From assembly GCA_034376725.1 (NCBI GenBank), contig JAXMJH010000055.1, positions 1 through 18,855 of the forward strand: a DNA stretch of 18,855 nt, in the 5' to 3' direction. Numbering within the stretch: position 1 is the first letter of the stretch; every line of letters starts with the position of its first letter. A program made the position numbers and the translations under genes. Below, one piece after another: positions 1 to 7,966 of this stretch. The notes under the pieces were generated by a model. The model was not told where the DNA came from and searched no databases. It worked only from the letters and a program-made list of their open reading frames with translations. The DNA comes from UBA11164 sp034376725 (lineage in GTDB: Bacteria > Pseudomonadota > Gammaproteobacteria > Xanthomonadales > Xanthomonadaceae).

Positions 1-21
1 GGCCCGCCCTTGCGGCAGTTC

Positions 22-38
22 ATTGTGCATTGCACAAT
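22..38. promoter_or_regulatory. 17-bp perfect palindrome upstream of ureD
   Basis: The sequence ATTGTGCATTGCACAAT has two 8-base arms around one central T. It lies 77 bases before the ureD start. It has no T-tract, so it looks more like a dimeric-regulator operator than a terminator. The half-site TGCACAA resembles the NtrC half-site, but the arms face outward rather than inward, so I do not assign a regulator. It could also end a transcript coming from the left. Confidence 0.35.
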
Positions 39-114
39 CGGGGCGTCGCCGTCGCGGCGACAGCGGATGATCCGGCCGTGATGGCCGGGCTCCGCCAGAC
101 CCCGGGAGACTGGC

Positions 115-999
115 ATGCCCGTTTCGCCCACCGCTGTCGCGCCATCGCCGTGCCCGCCGGAATCCGGTCGGCTTCAGCGGGTGCGCGGCGCGGTGCGGCT
201 GTCGGTACACCGCATCGGCGGCGCAAGCGCGCTGGCCGGGCTGTATCAGAGCGGATCGGGGAAATGCCTGCTGCCGCGCTGTCGCGACGGTCGGGTCGAG
301 GCGGTGCTGCTGAACACCGCTGGCGGACTGACCGGCGGCGACCAGTTGACCATCCAGCTCGATGTCGGCCCAGGCGGTCGACTGATCGCCTCCAGCCAGG
401 CCGCCGAGCGGATCTACCGTTCCACCGGCGATGATGCATCGATCAGCTCGCGGCTGACTCTGGCCGCAGGCGCCCGGCTGGACTGGCTGGCGCAGGAAAC
501 CATCGCGTTCGAAGGTGCCCGGCTGCGCCGGTCGCTGCATGTCGACATGGCCCCCGATGCCACCCTGCTGGCGGTCGAGCCTCTGGTGCTGGGCCGCACC
601 GCGATGGGCGAGACCGTCCGTTCCGGCCGGGTATCCGATCAATGGCGGGTGCGCCGAGGTGGTCGCCTGGTGTTCGCCGATGCGCTTCGCCTGGAGTCGC
701 CGATCGATCGCCTTCTGGCCACACCGGCCAGCGCCGGCGGAGCCCGCGCCATGGCCACCGTGCTGCTGGTATCGCCCGATGCCGAAGAGCGGCTGGACGA
801 GGTCCGCTCCACGCTCGCGTCGGCGACCGACGCACCCGACCGAGCCGACTCCGACCGCACCGAAGCCGCCGCGTCGGCCTGGAACGGCCTGCTGTGTGTC
901 CGCCTGCTCTCGCACGACAGCACCGCGCTGCGGCGCCGCCTGTGCCACCTTCTCACCGTTATCCGGGGCGAACCGCTGCCCCGCGTCTGGGCACTCTGA
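115..999 (+). CDS. ureD: Urease accessory protein UreD (UreH)
   Basis: UreD is the cytoplasmic scaffold that first binds the urease apoprotein and, with UreF and UreG, channels nickel into the active site. The 294-residue length is normal for the family. Recognisable features are the LNTAGGLTGGDQL motif near residues 64-76, the QAAERIYRS segment near residues 95-103, and the LDWLAQETIAFEGARL segment near residues 122-137. The ATG at 115 is chosen because GGGAG (104-108) sits six bases upstream and because family members start shortly before the GxLRL-type first strand. It is the first gene of the urease operon, and its stop lies two bases before the ureA ATG, so the two are co-transcribed. 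The call is secure from sequence and context together. Confidence 0.96.
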   Translation: MPVSPTAVAPSPCPPESGRLQRVRGAVRLSVHRIGGASALAGLYQSGSGKCLLPRCRDGRVEAVLLNTAGGLTGGDQLTIQLDVGPGGRLIASSQAAERIYRSTGDDASISSRLTLAAGARLDWLAQETIAFEGARLRRSLHVDMAPDATLLAVEPLVLGRTAMGETVRSGRVSDQWRVRRGGRLVFADALRLESPIDRLLATPASAGGARAMATVLLVSPDAEERLDEVRSTLASATDAPDRADSDRTEAAASAWNGLLCVRLLSHDSTALRRRLCHLLTVIRGEPLPRVWAL

Positions 1000-1001
1000 C
1001 C

Positions 1002-1304
1002 ATGCACCTCACACCACGCGAGAAAGACAAACTGCTGATTGCCATGGCCGCCGAGGTTGCCCGCAAGCGACTGGCCCGCGGCATCAAGCTGAACTATCCG
1101 GAGGCGGTGGCGCTGATCTCCGATTTTCTGGTCGAAGGTGCGCGCGATGGCCGACGGGTGGCCGACCTGATGGAAGCCGGCGCCAGCGTGCTGACCCGCG
1201 ACCAGGTCATGGAGGGCATCGCCGAGATGATTCCCGACGTGCAGGTCGAGGCCACCTTCCCCGACGGCGTCAAGCTGATCACCGTCCACCAACCCATTCG
1301 CTGA
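1002..1304 (+). CDS. ureA: Urease gamma subunit UreA
   Basis: This is the small structural subunit of urease (urea + H2O to ammonia and carbamate). The 100-residue protein begins MHLTPREKDKLLIAMAAEVA and contains the family block KLNYPEAVALI, followed by DLMEAGASVLTRDQVMEG and the closing EATFPDGVKLITVHQPI. Length and start match the family exactly. The ATG lies two bases after the ureD stop. UreA assembles with UreB and UreC into the (alpha-beta-gamma)3 enzyme. In this operon an extra small ORF lies between ureA and ureB, whereas in many bacteria ureA is followed directly by ureB. Confidence 0.97.
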   Translation: MHLTPREKDKLLIAMAAEVARKRLARGIKLNYPEAVALISDFLVEGARDGRRVADLMEAGASVLTRDQVMEGIAEMIPDVQVEATFPDGVKLITVHQPIR

Positions 1305-1311
1305 GAGAAAA

Positions 1312-1545
1312 ATGGAGACCCCGATGCGTCTTTGCCGAAGCCTGTCCCAGACCACGTATCGCTATTCGCCGATGCTGATCGGCCTCATTGCGCTGCCCGT
1401 GCATGGCCACGAATCGCCCGCCGCCCACAGCCATCTCGACTCCGCCGACGGCTTGGCTCTGAGCGCTTTGGCGCCGTCGCTTTCCGCGCTGGCGGCCGCG
1501 CTGCTGGTGATGCTGGCGTTGCGCTGGTGGAGGGCGCGCCGGTGA
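1312..1545 (+). CDS. Small His-containing membrane protein between ureA and ureB
   Basis: A 77-residue protein (73 residues if translation starts at the second ATG at 1324, which has GGAG six bases upstream). It has a hydrophobic stretch near residues 21-30 resembling a signal or first membrane segment. A short loop HGHESPAAHSHLD carries four histidines (31, 33, 39, 41), followed by a hydrophobic helix near residues 48-70 and a basic RWWRARR tail. The layout predicts a membrane peptide with the His loop on one face. Its TGA stop (1543-1545) overlaps the ureB GTG (1542-1544) as GTGA, which implies translational coupling and argues that the ORF is real. I do not recognise the family. A nickel-related role is only inferred from the histidines and the operon. 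Confidence 0.62.
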   Translation: METPMRLCRSLSQTTYRYSPMLIGLIALPVHGHESPAAHSHLDSADGLALSALAPSLSALAAALLVMLALRWWRARR

Positions 1546-1847
1546 TTCCCGGCGAAGTGCGCGCCGCGCCCGGCGACATCGTGCTCAACGCCGACCGCGA
1601 GGCGATTTCGCTGAGCGTCGCCAACACCGGGGACAGGCCGATCCAGGTGGGCAGCCACTATCACTTTTTCGAGGTGAACCCCTATCTCGCCTTCGACCGT
1701 GCCGCCGCGCGCGGCTGCCGGCTGGATATCGCTGCCGGTACTGCCGTGCGCTTCGAGCCTGGCCAGACGCGCACGGTTGCGCTGGTGCCGTTCGGCGGTG
1801 CCCGACGCGTGTTCGGATTCCGCCAGCAGATCATGGGAGAGCTCTGA
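1542..1847 (+). CDS. ureB: Urease beta subunit UreB
   Basis: This is the second small structural subunit of urease, 101 residues long as expected. The start is the GTG at 1542, giving MIPGEV, the family's canonical N-terminus. An ATG start is not available in frame at a sensible place. The block RPIQVGSHYHFFEVNPYLAF is the family signature, and FGGARRVFGFRQQIMG closes the protein. It overlaps the preceding small ORF by four bases, and its TGA shares one base with the ureC ATG, so subunit synthesis is probably coupled. The call is secure. Confidence 0.97.
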   Translation: MIPGEVRAAPGDIVLNADREAISLSVANTGDRPIQVGSHYHFFEVNPYLAFDRAAARGCRLDIAAGTAVRFEPGQTRTVALVPFGGARRVFGFRQQIMGEL

Positions 1848-3556
1848 TGCCGATCGCCCTGCCGCGCGCGCTGTATGCCGACATGTTCGGCCCGACCACC
1901 GGCGACCGGGTCCGGTTGGCCGATACCGAGCTGTGGGTCGAGGTCGAGCGCGACCTCACGCAGTACGGCGAGGAGGTGAAGTTCGGCGGCGGCAAGGTCA
2001 TCCGGGACGGCATGGGGCAGTCGCAGCGCAGTCGGCAGGACGGTGCGATGGACACCGTGATCACCAACGCTTTGATCGTCGACTGGACCGGCATCTACAA
2101 GGCCGATGTCGGCCTGCGCGACGGGCGCATAGCCGCCATCGGCAAGGCTGGCAATCCGGACGTGCAGTCCGGAGTGGATATCGTCATCGGCCCCGGCACC
2201 GAAGCGATCGCCGGGGAAGGCAAGATTCTCACCGCCGGTGCGATGGACGCGCATATCCACTTCATCTGCCCGCAGCAGATCGAAGAGGCGCTGATGTCCG
2301 GCGTGACCACCATGCTGGGCGGCGGTACCGGCCCGGCGACCGGGACCAATGCGACCACCTGCACGCCGGGCGCCTGGCACATCGGCCGCATGCTGCAGGC
2401 CGCCGACGGTTTCGCCATGAACCTTGCCTTTGCCGGCAAGGGCAATGCCGCCACGCCCGAGGCCTTGGAAGAGCAGGTGCGTGCCGGCGCGGCGGCACTG
2501 AAGCTGCACGAGGACTGGGGCACCACGCCGGCCGCGATCGACTGCTGCCTGGGCGTGGCCGATGCCTTCGACGTGCAAGCCATGATTCACACCGACACGC
2601 TCAATGAAAGCGGTTTCGTCGAGCACACCCTGGCCGCGTTCAAGGGCCGCACCATCCACGCCTATCACACCGAGGGTGCCGGCGGCGGCCACGCGCCGGA
2701 CATCATCCGGCTGTGCGGCGAGCACAACGTCATTCCGTCGTCGACCAACCCGACCAGGCCCTACACCATCAACACGCTCGAAGAGCACCTCGACATGCTG
2801 ATGGTCTGCCACCACCTCGACCGCTCCATCCCGGAAGACGTGGCGTTCGCCGAGAGCCGCATCCGAAAGGAAACCATTGCCGCCGAAGACATCCTGCACG
2901 ATCTGGGTGCGTTCTCGATCATCGCCAGCGACAGCCAGGCCATGGGCCGGGTCGGCGAGGTGCTGATCCGGACCTGGCAGACCGCCGACAAGATGAAGCG
3001 TCAGCGTGGACCGCTGGCCGGCGAGCGGGGCGACAACGACAACCGGCGAGTGAAGCGCTACATCGCCAAATACACCATCAACCCGGCCATCGCGCACGGC
3101 ATCGGCCACGAGATCGGCTCGGTCGAGGTCGGCAAGCGGGCCGATCTGGTGCTCTGGTCGCCGGCGTTTTTCGGAGTCAAGCCCGATCTGATCCTGCTCG
3201 GCGGCAGCATCGCGGCGGCGGCGATGGGCGACCCCAACGCCTCGATTCCCACGCCGCAGCCGGTGCACTACCGGCACATGTTCGGCGCCTTTGGCCGGGC
3301 GCGCGAAGCCTCTGGGGTCAGCTTCGTCTCGCGCGCCGCCTTGGACGCCGGCATCGGCGAACGTCTGGGACTTCGCAAGGCACTGGTTGCGGTGCGCGAC
3401 ACCCGCACGCTGTCCAAGGCCGATATGCGGCTGAACGACTTCACCCCGCATATCGAAGTGGATCCGGAAACCTACGAGGTGCGCGCCAACGGCGAATTGC
3501 TGACCTGCGAGCCGGCCGAGGTGCTGCCGATGGCGCAACTCTATTTCCTGTTCTGA
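1847..3556 (+). CDS. ureC: Urease alpha (catalytic) subunit UreC
   Basis: This is the catalytic subunit of urease, an amidohydrolase-fold metalloenzyme with two nickel ions. Its 569 residues match the usual length. Nickel ligands and active-site residues are all visible: H136 and H138 in MDAHIH, the carbamylated lysine K219 in ALKLHEDWG, H248 in MIHTDTLNE, H274 in AYHTEGAGGGH, D362 in IASDSQAMGR, and the mobile flap C321-H322 in MVCHHLDRSIPEDVAFAESR. These positions are offset by two from Klebsiella numbering. No key residue is missing, so an active enzyme is expected. The ATG at 1847 overlaps the ureB stop by one base, and ureE follows ten bases after the stop. The long reading frame on the opposite strand is a codon-bias shadow. 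Confidence 0.98.
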   Translation: MPIALPRALYADMFGPTTGDRVRLADTELWVEVERDLTQYGEEVKFGGGKVIRDGMGQSQRSRQDGAMDTVITNALIVDWTGIYKADVGLRDGRIAAIGKAGNPDVQSGVDIVIGPGTEAIAGEGKILTAGAMDAHIHFICPQQIEEALMSGVTTMLGGGTGPATGTNATTCTPGAWHIGRMLQAADGFAMNLAFAGKGNAATPEALEEQVRAGAAALKLHEDWGTTPAAIDCCLGVADAFDVQAMIHTDTLNESGFVEHTLAAFKGRTIHAYHTEGAGGGHAPDIIRLCGEHNVIPSSTNPTRPYTINTLEEHLDMLMVCHHLDRSIPEDVAFAESRIRKETIAAEDILHDLGAFSIIASDSQAMGRVGEVLIRTWQTADKMKRQRGPLAGERGDNDNRRVKRYIAKYTINPAIAHGIGHEIGSVEVGKRADLVLWSPAFFGVKPDLILLGGSIAAAAMGDPNASIPTPQPVHYRHMFGAFGRAREASGVSFVSRAALDAGIGERLGLRKALVAVRDTRTLSKADMRLNDFTPHIEVDPETYEVRANGELLTCEPAEVLPMAQLYFLF

Positions 3557-3566
3557 GCGTCAGACC

Positions 3567-4118
3567 ATGCCGATCAGCCAGTTCCATTACCTGCCCCGCG
3601 CCATCGAACGACTCACCGCGGACCGCTGGTCGGGCGGGACCGAGGACAGTGTGCGGCTCGACTACGACGGCCGCTGGCGGCGTCGGGTACGGCTTCGGAC
3701 CGAGGCGGGCCTGGCGTTCTTGCTCGATCTGCCCGAAGCCACGGAGCTGCGCGAAGGCGACGGCCTGAAGCTCGAAGACGGGCGCATCATCCGCGTCCAC
3801 GCCGCGCCGGAGCCGGTAGTGGATGTGCACTGCGGCGAGCCGGCCCGGCTGGCGCGGATCGCCTGGCATCTGGGCAATCGTCACCTGCCGACCCAGGTGC
3901 TGGACGACGGCGAGACCCTGCGCATCCGCCAGGATCATGTGATCGAGGGCATGCTGGTTGCTCTGGGCGCCAGCCCGGTGCGCCGCCAGGCCGCATTCAA
4001 TCCGGAAGGCGGCGCCTACGGTCGCGGTCGTCATCACGGCCACGACGCCGACCCGCCTGACGATACCGATCCGTACGATCCCGGCCGACTTCTGGCCGGG
4101 CGCCGGCCCAGGCCATGA
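3567..4118 (+). CDS. ureE: Urease nickel metallochaperone UreE
   Basis: UreE is a cytoplasmic dimer that delivers nickel to the UreDFG-urease complex. The 183-residue protein has the N-terminal UreE fold (residues 1-75) and a metal-binding C-terminal domain (80-145) containing AWHLGNRHLPTQ, whose H105 corresponds to the dimer-interface nickel ligand. A tail from about residue 152 carries RHHGHDADPPDDTDPYD, a short His/Asp-rich segment, shorter than the poly-His tails of some homologues but likely able to hold extra metal. The ATG lies ten bases after the ureC stop. The last bases overlap the ureF ATG (ATGA), indicating translational coupling. Confidence 0.95.
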   Translation: MPISQFHYLPRAIERLTADRWSGGTEDSVRLDYDGRWRRRVRLRTEAGLAFLLDLPEATELREGDGLKLEDGRIIRVHAAPEPVVDVHCGEPARLARIAWHLGNRHLPTQVLDDGETLRIRQDHVIEGMLVALGASPVRRQAAFNPEGGAYGRGRHHGHDADPPDDTDPYDPGRLLAGRRPRP

Positions 4119-4783
4119 ACGACGCCGCATTGCTCCAGCTCACCAGCTGGCTGTCGCCGTCGTTCCCGGTCGGCGCTTACAGCTATTCGCACGGCCTGGA
4201 GTGGGTCGTTCAGAACGGAGAGATCTGCGATGTCGCCAGCCTCGTCGACTGGCTTTCGGTGTGTGTCCGGGTGGGCAGCGGGCGCACCGACGCCATCGTG
4301 TTGGCCGAAGCCTACCGGCTGGCCGGCGTGGCCGACGCGGCTGGGCTGGCCGAACTCAACGACTTGGCCTGCGCCCTGTCGCCAGGCCTGGAGCGCCATC
4401 TGGAAACCACCGCGCAGGGCCAGGCGTTCTGCCGGGTCGGCGCGCAGGTCTGGCCGCTGACCGAATCGAGCCTGGCCCCGGTCACCCCCGCCTACCCGGT
4501 GGCCGTCGCGCTCTGGGCCCAGGCCCACGACTGTCCGTTGAGGCAGACGCTGGTGCTTTACCTGCACGCCTTTGCCGCCAATCTGGTGTCGGCGGCGGTG
4601 CGTCTGGTGCCGCTGGGCCAGACCGATGGCCAGCGCGCCCTGGCCGCACTCGCCGACGCGGTACTGACATGCGCCGAAACGGCACTCACCGCCAGCCCCG
4701 ACGATCTGGGCGGCGCCGCGCTGCGGGCCGACCTGGCCTGCATGCACCACGAAAGCCAATACACGAGGTTGTTCCGCTCATGA
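4115..4783 (+). CDS. ureF: Urease accessory protein UreF
   Basis: UreF is an all-helical protein that bridges UreD and UreG and gates GTP-dependent nickel insertion. The 222-residue product carries the family hallmark SPSFPVGAYSYSHGLE at residues 14-29, the later block PVAVALWAQAHD, and the C-terminal MHHESQYTRLFRS that is typical of the family. The ATG at 4115 overlaps the ureE stop by four bases, and the stop overlaps the ureG ATG by four bases (ATGA at 4780-4783). The call is secure. Confidence 0.96.
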   Translation: MNDAALLQLTSWLSPSFPVGAYSYSHGLEWVVQNGEICDVASLVDWLSVCVRVGSGRTDAIVLAEAYRLAGVADAAGLAELNDLACALSPGLERHLETTAQGQAFCRVGAQVWPLTESSLAPVTPAYPVAVALWAQAHDCPLRQTLVLYLHAFAANLVSAAVRLVPLGQTDGQRALAALADAVLTCAETALTASPDDLGGAALRADLACMHHESQYTRLFRS

Positions 4784-5421
4784 GCGATTCTCCACATGGC
4801 CCGCTGCGGGTCGGCATCGGTGGCCCGGTCGGGTCGGGAAAGACGGCGTTGATGGACGCGTTGTGCAAGCACCTGCGCGATTCGCTGTCGATCGCCGCCA
4901 TCACCAACGATATCTACACCCGCGAAGACGCCGAGTTTCTCACCCGCTCCGGCGCCCTGGTGCCCGAGCGCATTCTCGGCGTGGAGACCGGTGGCTGCCC
5001 GCACACCGCCATCCGCGAAGACGCCAGCATCAATCTGGCCGCAGTCGACACCATGGTTGCGCGCTTTCCCGACCTCGACCTGATCCTGATCGAATCCGGC
5101 GGCGACAATCTGGCCGCCACCTTCAGCCCCGAGCTGGCCGATATCACCCTTTACGTCATCGATGTCTGTGCCGGCGACAAGATCCCCCGCAAGGGCGGCC
5201 CCGGCGTGACCCGCTCGGACCTGTTGGTGATCAACAAGATCGATCTGGCGATCTACGTCGGCGCCTCGCTGAAGGTGATGGACCGCGACAGCCGACGGAT
5301 GCGCGGCGAGCGACCCTTCGTGTTCACCAACATCCGCGCCGGCGCAGGCGTGGCCGAAGTCGCCGACTTCATCATCGCCCAGGGAGGACTGAGCCCACGT
5401 GCGGTGGCTGGCGACGGCTGA
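4780..5421 (+). CDS. ureG: Urease accessory GTPase UreG
   Basis: UreG is a SIMIBI-class GTPase that couples GTP hydrolysis to nickel delivery. The 213 residues include the P-loop GGPVGSGKT (14-22), the invariant nickel-binding GCPH (C73-P74-H75), the switch segment ESGGDNLAATFSPELAD, and the guanine-specificity motif NKID (152-155). Start and length match the family, and no His-rich N-terminal extension is present. It is the last gene of the operon. No obvious hairpin-plus-T terminator follows, and the next gene starts 251 bases downstream. Confidence 0.97.
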   Translation: MSDSPHGPLRVGIGGPVGSGKTALMDALCKHLRDSLSIAAITNDIYTREDAEFLTRSGALVPERILGVETGGCPHTAIREDASINLAAVDTMVARFPDLDLILIESGGDNLAATFSPELADITLYVIDVCAGDKIPRKGGPGVTRSDLLVINKIDLAIYVGASLKVMDRDSRRMRGERPFVFTNIRAGAGVAEVADFIIAQGGLSPRAVAGDG

Positions 5422-5672
5422 CGGCACCCTCGGAGGAGATCGGGCCGGAGCTGGCCAGTCTGCACGAGCCTTGCAGCCGTTCGCGTCGGCCGCTTCGCAC
5501 CTGATGGCAAAACTCCGGCAAGCCCGTGGCAGTCTGCCGACGCGCAGGAAAATTGCCGATTCGCGCGGCCGAAAGTTCTGTTAGCGTTGTTCCACACCCG
5601 GCGCGAGCGGGTCGGCCATCGCGTGCGGTGCGGCTTCACATGGCCGGCAACATCTGAACCAGGAGGTGCGAG
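5422..5672. other. Intergenic region after ureG
   Basis: I see no convincing gene in these 251 bases. A weak possible promoter is TTGCCG at 5553-5558 with a poor -10 around 5579-5584. A good Shine-Dalgarno, AGGAGGTG at 5661-5668, precedes the next ATG by four bases. Confidence 0.5.
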
Positions 5673-6083
5673 ATGGCAGGTTTCATGCAAGCCGGGCGGT
5701 CTGCCCGAAGCGAGATCAACATCGTTCCGCTGATCGACGTGCTGCTGGTGCTGCTGATCATCTTCATGGTCTCGGCGCCGCTGCTCAGCCAACGCATCGG
5801 TCTGGACCTGCCACAGGCGGTACCGCCGAACCTCCTGCAACCGCCCCCGCCGACACCACCGGTTCGCTTGCATATCGACGCGGTGGGCAGGATTTCGCTC
5901 AACGGTGTGGTGGTGCCGGCAGCGGCCCTGCCGTCCTGGCTTGAAGTGGAGGCCGCGCTGGTGCCGCAACCGGAGCTGCGCATCGCTGTCGACGCGAATG
6001 CCGACTATCAGGCGTTGGCTGGCGCGCTGGCAGCTGCGCGCGATGCCGGCATGGTCCGCATCGGGTTTGTCGACGGCGACTGA
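5673..6083 (+). CDS. ExbD/TolR-family biopolymer transport protein (orphan)
   Basis: A 136-residue ExbD/TolR-type protein. These form the proton-channel and periplasmic arm of ExbBD/TolQR motors that energise outer-membrane uptake or envelope functions. The signature SEINIVPLIDVLLVLLIIF covers residues 13-31, and D22 is the proton-conducting aspartate. A single membrane helix (about 16-36) follows a short cytoplasmic tail. A Pro-rich linker (about 48-63) leads to a small periplasmic domain with the usual LHIDAVGRISLNG strand pattern and IAVDANADYQ near residues 109-118. A strong AGGAGGTG ribosome site fixes the start. No ExbB/TolQ or TonB gene is adjacent in the window, so it is an orphan whose partner must be elsewhere. 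Confidence 0.9.
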   Translation: MAGFMQAGRSARSEINIVPLIDVLLVLLIIFMVSAPLLSQRIGLDLPQAVPPNLLQPPPPTPPVRLHIDAVGRISLNGVVVPAAALPSWLEVEAALVPQPELRIAVDANADYQALAGALAAARDAGMVRIGFVDGD

Positions 6084-6118
6084 TTCCGGGTTGTCGACAC
6101 GGCGCCGTTCCTGCTGTC

Positions 6119-6146
6119 GGCCAGCCATGCTGCGCGGTGGCTGGCC
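6119..6146. terminator. Probable bidirectional terminator hairpin
   Basis: GGCCAGCCA (6119-6127) and TGGCTGGCC (6138-6146) form a perfect 9-bp stem with a 10-base loop. It lies between the convergent exbD-like and Na/Pi-transporter genes, immediately after the latter's stop. There is no strong T-tract on either side, so termination efficiency is uncertain. Confidence 0.55.
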
Positions 6147-7805
6147 TCAGCCGGCGCTGGAATCCGGTTCCAGAGGAGGTGCGGCCGCCGGGTGCTCCGG
6201 CGCGCCGCCCAGGGTGCCCAGATACCGCGCCGCCTTGTTGGCCTGCTCGACGATCCGGCGCAAGTAGCTGGCTTCATCCAGCGCCCGCACCAGCACCGGT
6301 GCGCTGATCAGGCCGTGGCCGCCGGCGCGCAGCAGGGTGTCCTTGGTTTGCCGGTAGATTTCCTCGAAGGACGCCAGGTCGGCGATCAGCGCTGGCGCGT
6401 CGGGCAAGCCATCCTGCGACGGGTCGGCGAAGGTCAGCGCGTGGTCGGCCGCCGAGCGCAGCGCGGCCAGTTGCTGGGCCGGGCCGGCCGGCAGCGGTGC
6501 GGCGCGCGGTGCGCGGCCCCATTCGACCACCCGCTCGGCCATGGCACGAAAGTACTGCACCACCCGCACCGCCGCCGGCTGACCGGCCTCGACCACGGCA
6601 TCGCCGCCGCTTTCCAACGCCCCGACGAAATCGATCACCGCCTCGCCAAGCCGTTCCAGCGCGACGTGCTCACTGTCCAGCCGGCCGTCCTGCGGCGCTT
6701 CGCTGCTTAGCACGGTTCGGGCCATGCGATGGGCGATCGCCGCGATGCGGCCAAGCTCCAGAGTCAACGCGTCGATCGCCAGCCGGGGCGTGGCCAACAC
6801 GGCGCGGTCGAGGTGGCGGGGCTGGCCCTCATCCAGTTCGCGGGCCGCGAAACGGCGCTCCAGGAATCCGATCAACCAGCCGGTGACCGGCCACATGAGC
6901 GCCACACCCAATACATTGGCCAGGGAATGCAGCATCGCCAGCGAGGTGGCCGGACGCCCTTCCAGCCCCAGCAGCGCTTCGATCCAGACCACCGCCGCCA
7001 GCATCAGCGGCAGCATCGACAAGGCTGCGGCACCCGCCACGACATTGAAAATCACGTGGGCCGCCGCCACCCGGCGGGCCGCCGAGGTGGCGCCGAAGGT
7101 GGCGAACACCGCCGTCGACGTGGTGCCGATATTGGCGCCGATCACCATCGCCGCACCGGCAGCGAGCGGAATGAGTCCGCCGGCTGCTGCGGTCAACGTC
7201 ACCGCCAGCGCCGCGCTGGAGGATTGCATCAGCACGGTGAGCACGATTCCCAACGCCGCGAACATCAGCACGCCCAGCGCACCCGGCTTGGCCCAGACCG
7301 CCAGATCGAAGGCATCGCCGATGTCGGCAAAGCTGTCCTTGAGCGCATCGAGTCCGAGGAAAAACACGCCGAAGCCGACCAAAGCCTGGCCAAGCGCCGA
7401 TCGACGGCCCCGGCCGCCGATCCACAGCGCCATGCCGACCGCCACCGCCGGCATCGCCAGCGCCTGCAGATCGACATTGAAGCCGACCAGGGCGACGATC
7501 CACGCGGTCAGCGTGGTGCCCACATTGGCACCGAAGATCAGGCCGATGCTCTGGCCCAGACTCAGCAGCCCGGCATTGACGAAGCCGATGGTGGCGAACA
7601 GCACCGCGCTGGAAGACTGCACCAACGCGGTGATCAGCAGGCCCGAGGCGAAGCCGCGCCCCGGGCTGCGGGTTGCCGACGCCAGCACGCCGCGCAGCGC
7701 CGGGCCGGCGGCGATCTTCAGCCCATCGCTCATCAGCCGCATGCCGAGCAGAAACAGCCCGATGCCGCCGGCGAACGCAACCAGCCCGTACCAGTGTCCG
7801 GTCAT
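6147..7805 (-). CDS. Na/Pi cotransporter family protein with PhoU-like C-terminal domain
   Basis: A 552-residue inner-membrane protein of the Na+/phosphate cotransporter II family (YjbB/NptA type). The two inverted family repeats are clear: the first has QSSSA at 63-67 and GANVGTT at 92-98, and the second has QSSSA at 194-198 and GANIGTT at 223-229. Around eight hydrophobic segments fill residues 5-315. The remaining C-terminal part (about 335-535) is soluble and helical and resembles the PhoU-like domain found in many bacterial members. The protein likely moves phosphate out of or into the cell using sodium, but the direction cannot be read from sequence. The ATG at 7805 diverges from the methyltransferase gene. 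No phosphate-regulon gene is adjacent. Confidence 0.92.
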   Translation of the reverse strand: MTGHWYGLVAFAGGIGLFLLGMRLMSDGLKIAAGPALRGVLASATRSPGRGFASGLLITALVQSSSAVLFATIGFVNAGLLSLGQSIGLIFGANVGTTLTAWIVALVGFNVDLQALAMPAVAVGMALWIGGRGRRSALGQALVGFGVFFLGLDALKDSFADIGDAFDLAVWAKPGALGVLMFAALGIVLTVLMQSSSAALAVTLTAAAGGLIPLAAGAAMVIGANIGTTSTAVFATFGATSAARRVAAAHVIFNVVAGAAALSMLPLMLAAVVWIEALLGLEGRPATSLAMLHSLANVLGVALMWPVTGWLIGFLERRFAARELDEGQPRHLDRAVLATPRLAIDALTLELGRIAAIAHRMARTVLSSEAPQDGRLDSEHVALERLGEAVIDFVGALESGGDAVVEAGQPAAVRVVQYFRAMAERVVEWGRAPRAAPLPAGPAQQLAALRSAADHALTFADPSQDGLPDAPALIADLASFEEIYRQTKDTLLRAGGHGLISAPVLVRALDEASYLRRIVEQANKAARYLGTLGGAPEHPAAAPPLEPDSSAG

Positions 7806-7903
7806 GACGGCGAATGCGAATGAACTGGCGGCATCCGACCATGTTCGCCCGCCGCTGCCTCACCGGCAAGCGGTTGCGTGCCGACCGGGTGCCGTGCGCA
7901 TCG

Positions 7904-7960
7904 TTGACATCGCGTCTGGCTTGGTCCGGCGACCGCCTGCGGCCGGCAACCGGCTACCAT
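7904..7960 (+). promoter_or_regulatory. Weak promoter candidates upstream of the methyltransferase gene
   Basis: TTGACA occurs at 7904-7909 without a good -10 at normal spacing. Separately, TACCAT at 7955-7960 lies seven bases before the ATG, as for a -10 giving a leaderless transcript, and no Shine-Dalgarno precedes the start. Either assignment is tentative. Confidence 0.22.
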
Positions 7961-7966
7961 TCGGGG

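Noticed and set aside
1682..3538. A 618-codon open frame on the minus strand opposite ureC
   Set aside because: It mirrors ureC in a GC-rich genome, has low-complexity His/Gly/Arg-rich content and no recognisable domain, and ureC itself is unquestionable.
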